In this document: piece by piece, positions 32,043 through 40,301 of the stretch
Layout of the letters: each line of letters begins with the position of its first letter
How positions within the stretch are numbered: position 1 is the stretch's first letter
Assembly: GCA_029941785.1 (NCBI GenBank)
Contig: JAPYTK010000026.1
Coordinates: 1-40,399 of the forward strand
Source of the DNA: Polyangiaceae bacterium
Lineage (GTDB): Bacteria; Myxococcota_A; Polyangia; Polyangiales; Polyangiaceae
DNA length: 40,399 bases
Direction: 5' to 3'
Program-made: the position numbers and the translations under genes
The notes under the pieces: generated by a model
Told to the model about the DNA's origin: nothing
The model's input: only the letters and a program-made list of their open reading frames with translations
The model's database searches: none

Positions 32043-33034
32043 GCGCCTGGCGATACGCCTTGCGTCGGCTCGGCTTCTACCTCATCGCGGCGTGGGCGGC
32101 GTTGACCCTCAACTTCTTCATCCCCCGCATGATGCCCGGTGATCCAGCGACCTCGATGTTCGCCCGCTTCAAGGGCAAGCTGCAGCCGGAAGCCCTGGAC
32201 GCCTTGCGCGAGGCCTTCGGTTTGGTAGAGGGCCCGCTGTGGGAGCAGTACCTGATGTATCTGAAGCACGTGGCGCAAGGCGAGTTCGGCATCTCGGTGG
32301 CCTACTTCCCGGCGCCGGTCGAGAGCGTCATCTTGACGGGCATGGGGTGGACTTTGCTTCTCGCGGGCATGGCCGTCGTGATCAGCTTTACGCTCGGAAC
32401 CGTGCTCGGCGCGCTCGCGGCCTGGAAACGACGCACGTGGATCGACGGCATCTTGCCGCCAGCTTTCGTCTTGCTCGGCGCCTTCCCCTACTTCTGGTTG
32501 GCGATGGTCGCGCTCTATGTCTTCGGCTTCGTGCTCGGTGTTGCGCCGCTGCGCCACGCCTATGACGACACGCTCGATCCTGGTTTTACCTGGGCCTTCA
32601 TCTCGAGCGTCGTGCAGCACGCGATACTTCCCGCCCTCACGATTGTGGCCGCGACGGTAGGCGGGTGGCTGCTCAGTATGCGCAACACGATGATCGGCGT
32701 GCTGGGCGAGGACTACGTCACGGTGGCGCAGGCGAAGGGCCTGTCACGCGCGCGGGTGTTCTTCCGCTATGCGGTTCGCAACGCGCTGCTTCCCAACGTG
32801 ACCGGATTCGGCATGGCGCTGGGCTTCGTCATCAGCGGCTCCTTGTTGACCGAGATCGTCTTCTCCTATCCCGGACAGGGCTACCTTCTGATCCAGGCCG
32901 TGCGCACCCAGGACTATCCGCTGATGCAGGGCTTGTTCCTGATGATAACCTTGGCGGTTCTCGCGGCGAACTGGTTCGTCGATCTGGCGTACATGTGGCT
33001 CGATCCACGCACTGGAAGCGAGGTGGGCGCATGA
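32039..33034 (+). CDS. ABC transporter permease, DppB/OppB type
   Basis: 331 residues. A strong AGGAGGT precedes ATG 32039, which overlaps the binding-protein stop. There are about six membrane helices: one near residues 10-27, then a block from about 100 onward. The conserved cytoplasmic EAA-type loop reads GEDYVTVAQAKGLSRARVFFRYAVRNALLPNV, followed by GSLLTEIVFSYPGQGYLL. It forms the inner-membrane channel with the next permease. It overlaps that gene by ATGA at 33031-33034. Confidence 0.93.
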   Translation: MSAWRYALRRLGFYLIAAWAALTLNFFIPRMMPGDPATSMFARFKGKLQPEALDALREAFGLVEGPLWEQYLMYLKHVAQGEFGISVAYFPAPVESVILTGMGWTLLLAGMAVVISFTLGTVLGALAAWKRRTWIDGILPPAFVLLGAFPYFWLAMVALYVFGFVLGVAPLRHAYDDTLDPGFTWAFISSVVQHAILPALTIVAATVGGWLLSMRNTMIGVLGEDYVTVAQAKGLSRARVFFRYAVRNALLPNVTGFGMALGFVISGSLLTEIVFSYPGQGYLLIQAVRTQDYPLMQGLFLMITLAVLAANWFVDLAYMWLDPRTGSEVGA

Positions 33035-33933
33035 TGAAGAAGATCTGGCGAGACAAGAAGGCTCGGGTTGGCGTGATCATCCTGGGCGTGTTCGCCTTCT
33101 TGGCGCTCCTCGGTCCGTGGCTCGTCGTGGATCCAAGCGATATGGTTGCCACTCCGCTGCAGCCTCCGCACGTCGCGCATCTCTTTGGGACGACGGGTCA
33201 AGGTCAGGACGTCTTTGCCCAGACCGTGGTCGGGACCCGGACCACCCTGGTGGTCGGTTTCATCGTGGGGATCGTGGTGACCGGATTCGGCGCGCTCGTC
33301 GGGGCGGCCGCGGGTTATTTCGGCGGCTGGATCGACGATCTGTTGAGCCTTCTCATCAACGTGTTTCTCGTCATTCCCGGGTTGCCGCTCGCGGTGGTCA
33401 TCGCCGCGTACTTGCCCGCGGGTCCGACGACCATCGCGCTCGTGCTCATCTTTACGGGCTGGGCTTGGAACGCGAGGGTGTTGCGCGCGCAGACACTCGC
33501 CTTGCGGCAAAAAGACTTCGTCCTGGCGGCCATCATCAGCGGCGAGCGTCACATCACGATCATCTGTCGCGAGATCCTGCCCAACATGTCTTCGCTCATC
33601 GTGTCGTGTTTCATCGGCGCGACCGTGTACGCCATCGGCGCGCAGGTGGGGCTCGAGTTCCTCGGCTTGGGCGACGTGAGCGTCGTCACCTGGGGGACCA
33701 ACCTGTACTGGGCGAGCAACGACGCCGCGCTGCTCACGGGTTCGTGGTGGACTTTCGTGCCTACTGGCTTCTGCGTCGCCATGGTTGGCTTTGCTCTGGT
33801 GATGATCAACAACGCGATCGACGAGATCTCCAATCCGCGTCTCCAGTCCGAGCACACCTGGGCTACGGTCCTGGGCCGGGCCGGTCTCCGCTTCGACCGC
33901 CGCGCGACGGCTGTCATGAGGAGCCATGGTTGA
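33031..33933 (+). CDS. ABC transporter permease, DppC/OppC type
   Basis: 300 residues from ATG 33031 (MMKKIWRDKKARVGV) with GAGGTG upstream. Family features: an N-terminal helix, the stretch HLFGTTGQGQDVFAQTVVGTRTTLVVG typical of DppC (usually HxLGTDxxGRD), and the EAA loop LRAQTLALRQKDFVLAAIISGERHITIICREILPNM. It partners the DppB-type permease. It overlaps the ATPase gene by 8 nt, so the operon is tightly packed. Confidence 0.92.
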   Translation: MMKKIWRDKKARVGVIILGVFAFLALLGPWLVVDPSDMVATPLQPPHVAHLFGTTGQGQDVFAQTVVGTRTTLVVGFIVGIVVTGFGALVGAAAGYFGGWIDDLLSLLINVFLVIPGLPLAVVIAAYLPAGPTTIALVLIFTGWAWNARVLRAQTLALRQKDFVLAAIISGERHITIICREILPNMSSLIVSCFIGATVYAIGAQVGLEFLGLGDVSVVTWGTNLYWASNDAALLTGSWWTFVPTGFCVAMVGFALVMINNAIDEISNPRLQSEHTWATVLGRAGLRFDRRATAVMRSHG

Positions 33934-34909
33934 GCCCCTGTTAGAGGTCGAGAATTTGCGCGTGGAGTTTTTCACGCCGTCCGGGCCCTTGTGCGCGGTC
34001 GATGACGTGTCATTCACCATCGGTCGCGGCGAGATCGTCGGTCTGGCGGGCGAATCGGGCAGCGGCAAGTCGACGATCGCGCAAGCGATCTTGCGCATCC
34101 TGCAGCCCCCCGCGATCATCACGGGCGGGGCGGTGCGTTTCGAGGGCGAGGATCTGCTCGGGATGAGCTCGGCGGAGCTCGATCGCGTGCGCTGGAGCCA
34201 GCTCGCGCTCGTGTTTCAGAGCGCGATGAACGCGCTGAGCCCGGTGATGAGGATCGGTGAGCAAATCGCGGACGTCGTCGTGGCGCATGGCCAAGGCACG
34301 TGGGCCGAGGCGCTCGAGCGGGCCGCCGACATGTTGACCCTGGTCGGCATCGACCGCGACCGTCTGCGCAGTTACCCGCATGAGCTGAGTGGCGGCATGC
34401 GGCAGCGCGTCATGATCGCCGTCGCCCTGGTGCTGAAGCCCAAGTTGCTCATGATGGATGAGCCCACGACGGCCCTCGATGTCGTCGTGCAGAAGGAGAT
34501 CCTCGCCCAGATCCGCGAGCTGAAAGACGAGCTGGGCTTCTCGGTCCTGTTCATCACTCACGATCTCCCGCTCATGCTCGAGCTGACCGACCGCCTCGCC
34601 ATCCTCTACGGAGGTCGCCTCGCCGAGATGGCGCCTACGAGCGAGCTCATCGCCGACGCGCAGCATCCGTACACGCGTGGCCTGCTCGCCTCCTCTCCGG
34701 CGCTCTTTGGTCCTCGCTCCGAGCTGAGCGGCATCGCCGGCTCACCACCGAATTTGGGGTCGCTGCCGAGCGGTTGCCGCTTTCACCCCCGCTGCGGCGA
34801 GGTGATCGACCGTTGTCGTGACGAATCGCCGGAGCTGCTCGCCTTGGGGACCGCGCCCCGCGTGAGTCCGCATCTCGCGGCCTGCCATCTGTTAGGAGCC
34901 GCGTCATGA
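33926..34909 (+). CDS. ABC transporter ATPase, DppD/OppD type
   Basis: 327 residues with GAGGAG just before ATG 33926. Walker A GESGSGKST (42-50), signature LSGGMRQR, Walker B LLMMDEPT and the switch histidine in FITHDLPL are all present. The C-terminal extension has the oligopeptide-transporter Cys set (SGCRFHPRC...DRCRD...AACH), which may hold an iron-sulfur cluster in this family. It energises import together with the next ATPase, whose ATG overlaps its stop. Confidence 0.94.
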   Translation: MVEPLLEVENLRVEFFTPSGPLCAVDDVSFTIGRGEIVGLAGESGSGKSTIAQAILRILQPPAIITGGAVRFEGEDLLGMSSAELDRVRWSQLALVFQSAMNALSPVMRIGEQIADVVVAHGQGTWAEALERAADMLTLVGIDRDRLRSYPHELSGGMRQRVMIAVALVLKPKLLMMDEPTTALDVVVQKEILAQIRELKDELGFSVLFITHDLPLMLELTDRLAILYGGRLAEMAPTSELIADAQHPYTRGLLASSPALFGPRSELSGIAGSPPNLGSLPSGCRFHPRCGEVIDRCRDESPELLALGTAPRVSPHLAACHLLGAAS

Positions 34910-35841
34910 GCGAATCATCGCGTCCGCTGCTCGAGGTGCGAGGCCTGTGCAAGGATTTCTCAGAGGCTGATGGCCTGTTTCGTCGCAGGTCGCGGCGCGT
35001 CTTGCACGACGTGTCTTTTTCGGTGGGGCGTGGCGAGATCGTAGCGCTCGTCGGCGAGTCGGGAAGCGGAAAGAGCACCGTGGCGCGCTTGGTGGCGCGG
35101 CTCATTGCGGCCACCGAGGGCGAGATCGTGTTTGATGGCGTCGACGTACGCAAGAGTGAGCCTCGCCGCGCCAGCTTGGTCTACCGCAAGCGGGTGCAGA
35201 TGATCTTTCAAGATCCCTTCGGCTCGCTCAACCCTGCGCACGACATCGCCTACCACATCGAGCGCCCCTTGCTGCGGCATGGCTTGGCCAAGCGAGGCGC
35301 CGATCTCGAGGCGAAAGTTCACGAGCTGCTCGAGTCCGTGGGCCTCAGCCCCGCCGCCGACGTCTGCTCCAAGCGACCGGATGAGCTGTCCGGTGGGCAG
35401 CGTCAACGGGTCGCCATCGCGCGCGCGCTGGCCGTTCAACCCGAGCTGATGATCGCGGACGAGCCGACGAGCATGCTCGACGTGTCCTTGCGGATCGGCG
35501 TGCTCAACCTCATGCAGAACTTGCGGCGCGATCACGGGGTATCGATGCTGCTCATCACCCATGACCTCGCGAGCGCGCGCTACCTCGCGGATCGGATCAT
35601 GGTGATGAAGGATGGCAAGATCGTCGAGCAAGGGCCGAGCGACGAACTGCTCAACGATCCTCAACATCCTTACACGCAGCGGCTGCTCGCTGCGGTACCT
35701 GGTGGCCGTTCGCCCGGGCCCGAAGCGTCCTCGAGTGAACCGCCGGATGGCGCCACCGTCGCAGGAACTGGGAGCGAGCCTGCGCCACCAGCCCCGACCA
35801 GCCAACCCTCTCATTTGGAGACGTCCACATGCCCGACCTAA
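34906..35841 (+). CDS. ABC transporter ATPase, DppF/OppF type
   Basis: 311 residues with AGGAG upstream of ATG 34906. It has Walker A GESGSGKST (50-58), Q-loop IFQDPFGSLNP, signature LSGGQRQR, Walker B LMIADEPT and switch H in LITHDLAS. The usual C-terminal Cys cluster of the family is replaced by a Pro/Ser/Ala/Thr-rich tail with a single Cys. It overlaps the beta-glucosidase start by 13 nt, coupling transport to hydrolysis. Confidence 0.93.
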   Translation: MSESSRPLLEVRGLCKDFSEADGLFRRRSRRVLHDVSFSVGRGEIVALVGESGSGKSTVARLVARLIAATEGEIVFDGVDVRKSEPRRASLVYRKRVQMIFQDPFGSLNPAHDIAYHIERPLLRHGLAKRGADLEAKVHELLESVGLSPAADVCSKRPDELSGGQRQRVAIARALAVQPELMIADEPTSMLDVSLRIGVLNLMQNLRRDHGVSMLLITHDLASARYLADRIMVMKDGKIVEQGPSDELLNDPQHPYTQRLLAAVPGGRSPGPEASSSEPPDGATVAGTGSEPAPPAPTSQPSHLETSTCPT

Positions 35842-37220
35842 TCTTTCCACCCGGATTTGTATGGGGAGCGGCGACGTCGGCCTACCAGATCGAGGGCGCG
35901 GCCCAAGAAGATGGTCGCGGCGAGTCGATCTGGGATCGCTTTTGCAACACGCCGGGCAAGGTGAAGGACGGAAGCAGCGGCGACGTGGCGTGTGACCACT
36001 ACCATCGCTGGCCTGAAGACATTGCGCTCATGAAGAAGCTCGGTCTGCAGGCCTATCGCTTCAGTGTGGCCTGGCCCCGGATCATCCCGGATGGACGGGG
36101 CGTGGTGAACGAGGCTGGGCTCGACCACTACGATCGCTTCGTGGATGCCCTCCTGGCGGCGGACATTGAGCCTTTCCTTACCCTCTATCATTGGGATCTG
36201 CCCCAGCCGATCGAGGACCGAGGAGGCTGGACCGAGCGATGCACCGCTGAGGCCTTCGTGGAATACGCTGAAGCCGTCAGCCGGCGGCTTGGCGATCGCG
36301 TGGAGAACTGGATCACGCACAACGAGCCCTGGTGCGCATCGATGCTTGGCTACCAGACGGGGCATCACGCACCGGGCATTCGGGACTTTTCCGCGGCGCT
36401 GCGGGCCAGTCACCACCTTCTGTTGTCCCACGGCATGAGCGTCCCGGTGATCCGGGCGAACTCGCGCAATGCCGAGGTTGGAATCACGCTGAACCTCGTG
36501 CCGGCGGTCGCGGCATCGGATAGCGAGGCGGATCGGGATGCCTGCCGGCACTTTGATGGCTACTTCAACCGTTGGTTTCTCGATCCGGTGTTCGGCCGCC
36601 ATTACCCCGCGGATATGGTCCGCGACTACGTCGACGCTGGGCACTTGCCCCCGGAGGGACTGAGTTTCGTCAGGCCGGCCGATCTCGACATGATCGCAAC
36701 CACGACCGATTTCATTGGCATCAACTATTACAACCGGGAAGTCGTGCGCAGCGAGAAGATCCCCGAAGCGGAAAACAAGCCGCGCAAGGTATTCGTCGCC
36801 CCAGAGTCGGAGCACACCGACATTGGATGGGAAGTGCATCCCGACGGTCTTCGGGAGATCCTCATTCGCGTCGATCAGACCTATCAGCCGGGCAAGATCT
36901 ACGTCACGGAAAACGGCGCGAGTTACGGCACCCGGCCCGACTCGACCGGAGAGGTGCACGATGTTCGGCGCATACAGTACCTGCGCGAGCACCTCGCAGC
37001 GGCACATCACGCCATCGATGCAGGCGTCCCGCTCGCGGGCTACTTTGCTTGGTCGCTGCTCGACAACTTCGAGTGGGCATTTGGCTACGCGCAGCGTTTT
37101 GGTATCACTTGGGTCGATTATCAGACCCAGCAACGGATCCCGAAAGACAGTGCGCTGTGGTATCGGGACACGATCTTGCAGAATGGGGTCGAGAGCGAAG
37201 CGCTCAAGGCAACCGCCTAG
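35829..37220 (+). CDS. GH1 beta-glucosidase
   Basis: 463 residues, a normal GH1 length, without a signal peptide, so cytosolic. The N-terminal signature FPPGFVWGAATSAYQIEGA is present, the acid/base is E166 in ITHNEPW and the nucleophile E361 in YVTENGA; the aglycone and glycone residues in LYHWDLPQ and WSLLDNFEWAFGYAQRFG are also present. It retains configuration and releases glucose from cellobiose and short beta-glucans. It ends the ABC transporter operon with a GGAG site before its ATG, and converges with the flagellin gene 18 nt away. Confidence 0.96.
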   Translation: MPDLIFPPGFVWGAATSAYQIEGAAQEDGRGESIWDRFCNTPGKVKDGSSGDVACDHYHRWPEDIALMKKLGLQAYRFSVAWPRIIPDGRGVVNEAGLDHYDRFVDALLAADIEPFLTLYHWDLPQPIEDRGGWTERCTAEAFVEYAEAVSRRLGDRVENWITHNEPWCASMLGYQTGHHAPGIRDFSAALRASHHLLLSHGMSVPVIRANSRNAEVGITLNLVPAVAASDSEADRDACRHFDGYFNRWFLDPVFGRHYPADMVRDYVDAGHLPPEGLSFVRPADLDMIATTTDFIGINYYNREVVRSEKIPEAENKPRKVFVAPESEHTDIGWEVHPDGLREILIRVDQTYQPGKIYVTENGASYGTRPDSTGEVHDVRRIQYLREHLAAAHHAIDAGVPLAGYFAWSLLDNFEWAFGYAQRFGITWVDYQTQQRIPKDSALWYRDTILQNGVESEALKATA

Positions 37221-37238
37221 CGAAGGCGGGACAAAACG

Positions 37239-38669
37239 TCACTTGAGTAGGGCGAGGGCCGCTTCGGTGGTGATCCGGCTCACCTGCGACAGAATACTCG
37301 CTGCGATCCTCTGCAGGACTTGCGCACGAGCAAAGTTCGAGGTGGAGACCGCGAAGTCGGCGTCTTCGATTCGTGACTGAGCAGCCTTCTCGTTGAGATT
37401 CATCGTGGCGTTTCCTTCGTGCATTTGATGCAAGCGGTTGATTTCTGCGCCGTACACGGTTCGAAACTTGGACACTTGGGCTTGGGCACTATCGACCGAG
37501 TCCATGGTGTTGCGCGCATCTGCCTGCGACGTGACCAGGAGGTTCTCGATCTTCAAGCCCGAGGCGGTCGCGTCCACCGACACGCTCGTCTGAAAGCGGT
37601 CGGTGCTCTTGACTCCGACGTGGGCGGTAAACTTCTGGGGCCCTGTGATGAGGCTTTGAGAGATCGCGGTGAGCGCCGCGGGGATCCCGGAGCCTTGGTT
37701 GTTGCCCTTGCTCTGCAAGGTGCCGCCGGTCGTCTGGACGATGGTCGAGAAGAAGCCGAACCTGCTGGATGGCACGATGGCATGAATGACGACATTCTCT
37801 TTGGCCAGTTTGTCTGCGACCTCCTGTTGGGTCATCCCACCTAACAAGTCGAGTTCGCGACCGGTGTCACTGATGTAGACGATGTGCCGAACCTCCTTGG
37901 TTCGCCAACCGAAACGATCCGGATCGTTCTCTCCCGGAAAGTCGTCCGCGCCCGATGCGTTGAGCAGGGCCGACCACGGATCGACCGGCGAGGCATTGGT
38001 GAGCGGTAGGCTCTGAAGCTCGCCTTTGAAGTCGCCTTGGCCGAGGTTGAGAATGCGCCGGACGCCGTCGAGATCATCGCCCCCCGTGTGAATGGGATTG
38101 TTCGTGCGCTTCGCGTCGGCCAGACCGAAGGCCACGTCGAGGCCCGCTGCGGTGAATTGGTCGTAAAAAGCGTCTGCGGCATTGCGAAGCGCTGTGATCT
38201 CGCCCCCCATGGACGCGGAGCTATCGACGATGAAGCCGATGTCCACCGGGGCCGATAAAGGAAAGAGCTTGGCGCCGAAGCGATTGGTGCGGGCAAGGTC
38301 GTTGATCTGATCGACCAGTTGATCGACCTCAAGCTGCACGAGCTTGCGGTCTCCGTTGGTCAGCACCGCGTCAGACGCCTGCATGGCCAGTTCGCGCAAA
38401 CGGATGAGCGTATCGTGGATTTGGTCGAGGCCCGATTCGCCGACTTGCAGGGCACTGATAGCTTTGCTGATGTTCAGCTGGGCGGCGGAGCGGCTGCGTT
38501 GTCGCAACTCGATGCGCGAGGCGATCGCTTGGCCCGAGGCATCGTCCGCTGCTTCGTTGATCCGCTTGCCGGTGCTCAATTCTTCGATCGATTCACGTAG
38601 TTGTGCCGTGTGCTTGCTCAAATGACGCTGCACTTCGGCCTGCGTGCCCGCCGGATTGAGGGTGATCAT
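37239..38669 (-). CDS. Flagellin with a von Willebrand A domain in the variable region
   Basis: 476 residues, AGAGG before ATG 38669. Residues about 1-137 are the conserved flagellin D0/D1 N-terminal half (LSTGKRINEAADDASGQAIASRIELRQRS, ISALQVGESGLDQIHDTLIRLRELAMQASD). Residues about 142-345 form a vWA domain with MIDAS DSSAS (149-153), an aspartate in YISDTG (D268) and central strands HIVYIS and ENVVIHAIVP. Residues about 370-476 are the C-terminal D1/D0 half (RIEDADFAVSTSNFARAQVLQRIAASILSQ). The vWA thus replaces the surface-exposed D2/D3 region. No other flagellar gene lies in this window. Whether it builds a filament or a non-motility structure is unknown; an adhesive filament is a natural guess. 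Confidence 0.93.
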   Translation of the reverse strand: MITLNPAGTQAEVQRHLSKHTAQLRESIEELSTGKRINEAADDASGQAIASRIELRQRSRSAAQLNISKAISALQVGESGLDQIHDTLIRLRELAMQASDAVLTNGDRKLVQLEVDQLVDQINDLARTNRFGAKLFPLSAPVDIGFIVDSSASMGGEITALRNAADAFYDQFTAAGLDVAFGLADAKRTNNPIHTGGDDLDGVRRILNLGQGDFKGELQSLPLTNASPVDPWSALLNASGADDFPGENDPDRFGWRTKEVRHIVYISDTGRELDLLGGMTQQEVADKLAKENVVIHAIVPSSRFGFFSTIVQTTGGTLQSKGNNQGSGIPAALTAISQSLITGPQKFTAHVGVKSTDRFQTSVSVDATASGLKIENLLVTSQADARNTMDSVDSAQAQVSKFRTVYGAEINRLHQMHEGNATMNLNEKAAQSRIEDADFAVSTSNFARAQVLQRIAASILSQVSRITTEAALALLK

Positions 38670-38708
38670 CGATAACCTCTCGGCATCGTCAGGCGCACGT
38701 CACCCGTC

Positions 38709-38725
38709 GGTGCTGCGCCAGCACC
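38709..38725. repeat. Inverted repeat in the flagellin leader
   Basis: Perfect 7-bp arms GGTGCTG/CAGCACC around a 3-nt centre, 40 nt upstream of the flagellin ATG. It could be an RNA hairpin or a protein-binding site; no T-run follows, so it is not a terminator. Confidence 0.5.
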
Positions 38726-38754
38726 TTGACACCACTTCCTTAAGTGCAGCTGAG

Positions 38755-38767
38755 GTAACGACGTTAC
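38755..38767. repeat. 13-bp palindrome GTAACG-A-CGTTAC
   Basis: A perfect palindrome with a one-base centre in the region between msrA and the flagellin gene. Function unknown. Confidence 0.4.
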
Positions 38768-38802
38768 GATGCGTAAATTCCAGGGGTTATTGATCTCGAA
38801 GA

Positions 38803-38816
38803 CCATGTGGACATGG
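38803..38816. repeat. Palindrome CCATGT-N2-ACATGG
   Basis: Six-base arms with a two-base centre, between the predicted sigma-54 start (38823) and the flagellin gene. Function unknown. Confidence 0.4.
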
Positions 38817-38833
38817 AAGCCCAACCCTTGGTG

Positions 38834-38849
38834 CGCAATAAATGTGCCG
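38834..38849 (-). promoter_or_regulatory. Sigma-54-like promoter upstream of the flagellin gene
   Basis: On the minus strand CGGCACA-TTTA-TTGCG matches GGCAC-N5-TTGC with exact GG-N10-GC spacing. It lies just beyond the msrA stop, and the predicted start is 38823, leaving a leader of about 153 nt. Confidence 0.5.
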
Positions 38850-38850
38850 G

Positions 38851-39489
38851 TCAGTCGCCGGGACAGCTCACGCCCGTGCCGCCCAAGCCGCAGTACCCGC
38901 CCGGGTTCTTGGCGAGGTATTGCTGGTGATAGTCTTCGGCGTAATAAAATGTTGGCGCGTCGATGATCTCGGTTGTGATTTCGGCGAATCCACCGGCGCT
39001 GAGTCCGCGCTGGTAACGCTCGCGCGAGAGGTGTGCGAGCTTGGTTTGCTCGGCCGAGCAGCAGTAGATCCCGGAGCGGTATTGAGTGCCGGTGTCGTTG
39101 CCCTGCCCCATGCCTTGGGTGGGATTGTGCGCCTCCCAAAAGATGACGAGCAACGCGTCAAAGGAAACGCGCGATGGATCGAAGATGACGCGAACGACCT
39201 CGTTGTGCCCGGTCTGTCCCGAGCAGACCTCCTCGTAGGTGGGGTTCGGGGTGTGGCCTGCGGCGTAGCCGACCTGCGTCGAGAGCACCCCTTCGCATTC
39301 CCAGAATTTTCGCTCGGCACCCCAGAAACACCCTAGTCCGAACAGGGCGATAGCGAGCCCGTCGTCGAATGGCGGGGCCATAGCGGCGCCGGTGACAAAG
39401 TGTTTCTCCGCCACGGTCAGTGGCGTATCGCGACCTGCGAGGGCGGCTTGTGCGCTCGGAAGCTCGATCTTGGTCGTCTTGAAGAACAT
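38851..39489 (-). CDS. msrA: Peptide methionine sulfoxide reductase A
   Basis: 212 residues. The catalytic GCFWGAE (C54) and [33 protein letters not shown] and [14 protein letters not shown] are characteristic. C54 attacks methionine-S-sulfoxide, and C200/C209 are the recycling cysteines. Its length and long N-terminal extension ([20 protein letters not shown]) match the E. coli-like class. It lies 12 nt downstream of the Cys-rich lipoprotein gene and should be co-transcribed with it. Reduction is normally thioredoxin-linked and cytosolic; no signal peptide is seen. Confidence 0.96.
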   Translation of the reverse strand: MFFKTTKIELPSAQAALAGRDTPLTVAEKHFVTGAAMAPPFDDGLAIALFGLGCFWGAERKFWECEGVLSTQVGYAAGHTPNPTYEEVCSGQTGHNEVVRVIFDPSRVSFDALLVIFWEAHNPTQGMGQGNDTGTQYRSGIYCCSAEQTKLAHLSRERYQRGLSAGGFAEITTEIIDAPTFYYAEDYHQQYLAKNPGGYCGLGGTGVSCPGD

Positions 39490-39501
39490 CGCCGCCCGCG
39501 A

Positions 39502-40170
39502 TCAGCCCCCTTGTGGAAAGCCGCACACTCGGTACCCAGCCGGTAGCAGTGCGCTCGCTTTGCAGACCAGTTTGACCTGTCCTTGGTTGGTGTTCACCGT
39601 CGGACAATCATAGTTGTCGTCGCAAAGTTCGATATCGGGCCAGCCGCATTGTTGTTTGCAGGCCGTCTCGGCGTACCACGTGCCGACTCGCTGGTCGCTC
39701 AGGCGCCAGCCGCAACAAATTTCACCGTTGCTACAGTGACTGGGTAGCTGACATTCGATCCGCGTCTCCACCCCGGCATTGGTGTGCGCGGTCCTGCAAC
39801 TGTCGCCATCGACGGGGCCGCTGACGCATTCGGCTTGGGGTGGGTCGTACCATTCTTGGTTGTCCCAGCAGCAGGCGTTGTCTCCACCCACCTGACAGCT
39901 CGTGTTGCCGCAGGCGAGCATGCCCGCCATCCCGGTGCCTGTGCTGGCAACGCTCGTGACGGAGCCGATCGTCGTGTCGCTACCGCCAGTGCCTACGCTC
40001 GCGCCGATAGTGATCTGCGCGCCCCCCCCATTGCCCGCAATCGTGGCGTCCGAGCCGCCCGCTCCCGCGGATTGGGCAGAAGTAGTGGGCACACCAAAGA
40101 CTGACACGTCCGAGCCGCAGGCCGCTGTGAACAGCATGACGCTGGCTCCAAATAAGATATGGATCCGCAT
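39502..40170 (-). CDS. Cys-rich lipoprotein of unknown function
   Basis: 222 residues, GAGGAG eight bases before ATG 40170. The signal has lipobox FTAAC (Cys18). A Gly/Ala/Ser/Thr linker extends to about 80. The C-terminal 140 residues have sixteen or so Cys (CGNTSCQVGG-NACCW, CQLPSHCSNGEICCGW, CKQQCGW, CDDNYDC), so it is probably a disulfide-rich exported domain. I recognise no family. It precedes msrA by 12 nt; a link between an oxidation-repair enzyme and a disulfide-rich surface protein is possible but unproven. Confidence 0.8.
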   Translation of the reverse strand: MRIHILFGASVMLFTAACGSDVSVFGVPTTSAQSAGAGGSDATIAGNGGGAQITIGASVGTGGSDTTIGSVTSVASTGTGMAGMLACGNTSCQVGGDNACCWDNQEWYDPPQAECVSGPVDGDSCRTAHTNAGVETRIECQLPSHCSNGEICCGWRLSDQRVGTWYAETACKQQCGWPDIELCDDNYDCPTVNTNQGQVKLVCKASALLPAGYRVCGFPQGG

Positions 40171-40242
40171 GAAATTTTCTCCTCAGTCGTGCCGCAGGCA
40201 CGCGCATCCTGAGCCTGGACCAAAACGCGGCGTTGCGCCTTG

Positions 40243-40278
40243 AAAAACGGCCCCGAACGCCCCGACTAGGCCGTTTTT
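40243..40278. terminator. Bidirectional rho-independent terminator
   Basis: A 10-bp perfect stem AAAAACGGCC/GGCCGTTTTT with a 16-nt loop gives a T-run on both strands. It most likely ends a minus-strand gene lying beyond the right edge, since nothing on the plus strand is nearby. Confidence 0.75.
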
Positions 40279-40301
40279 ATTACGATAAGCGAATAAATTT
40301 A

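Noticed and set aside
37913-37928. Perfect 16-bp palindrome AACGATCCGGATCGTT
   Set aside because: It resembles the GATC-rich regulon sites but lies inside the flagellin coding region and does not match CGGATC-N5-GATCCG spacing.
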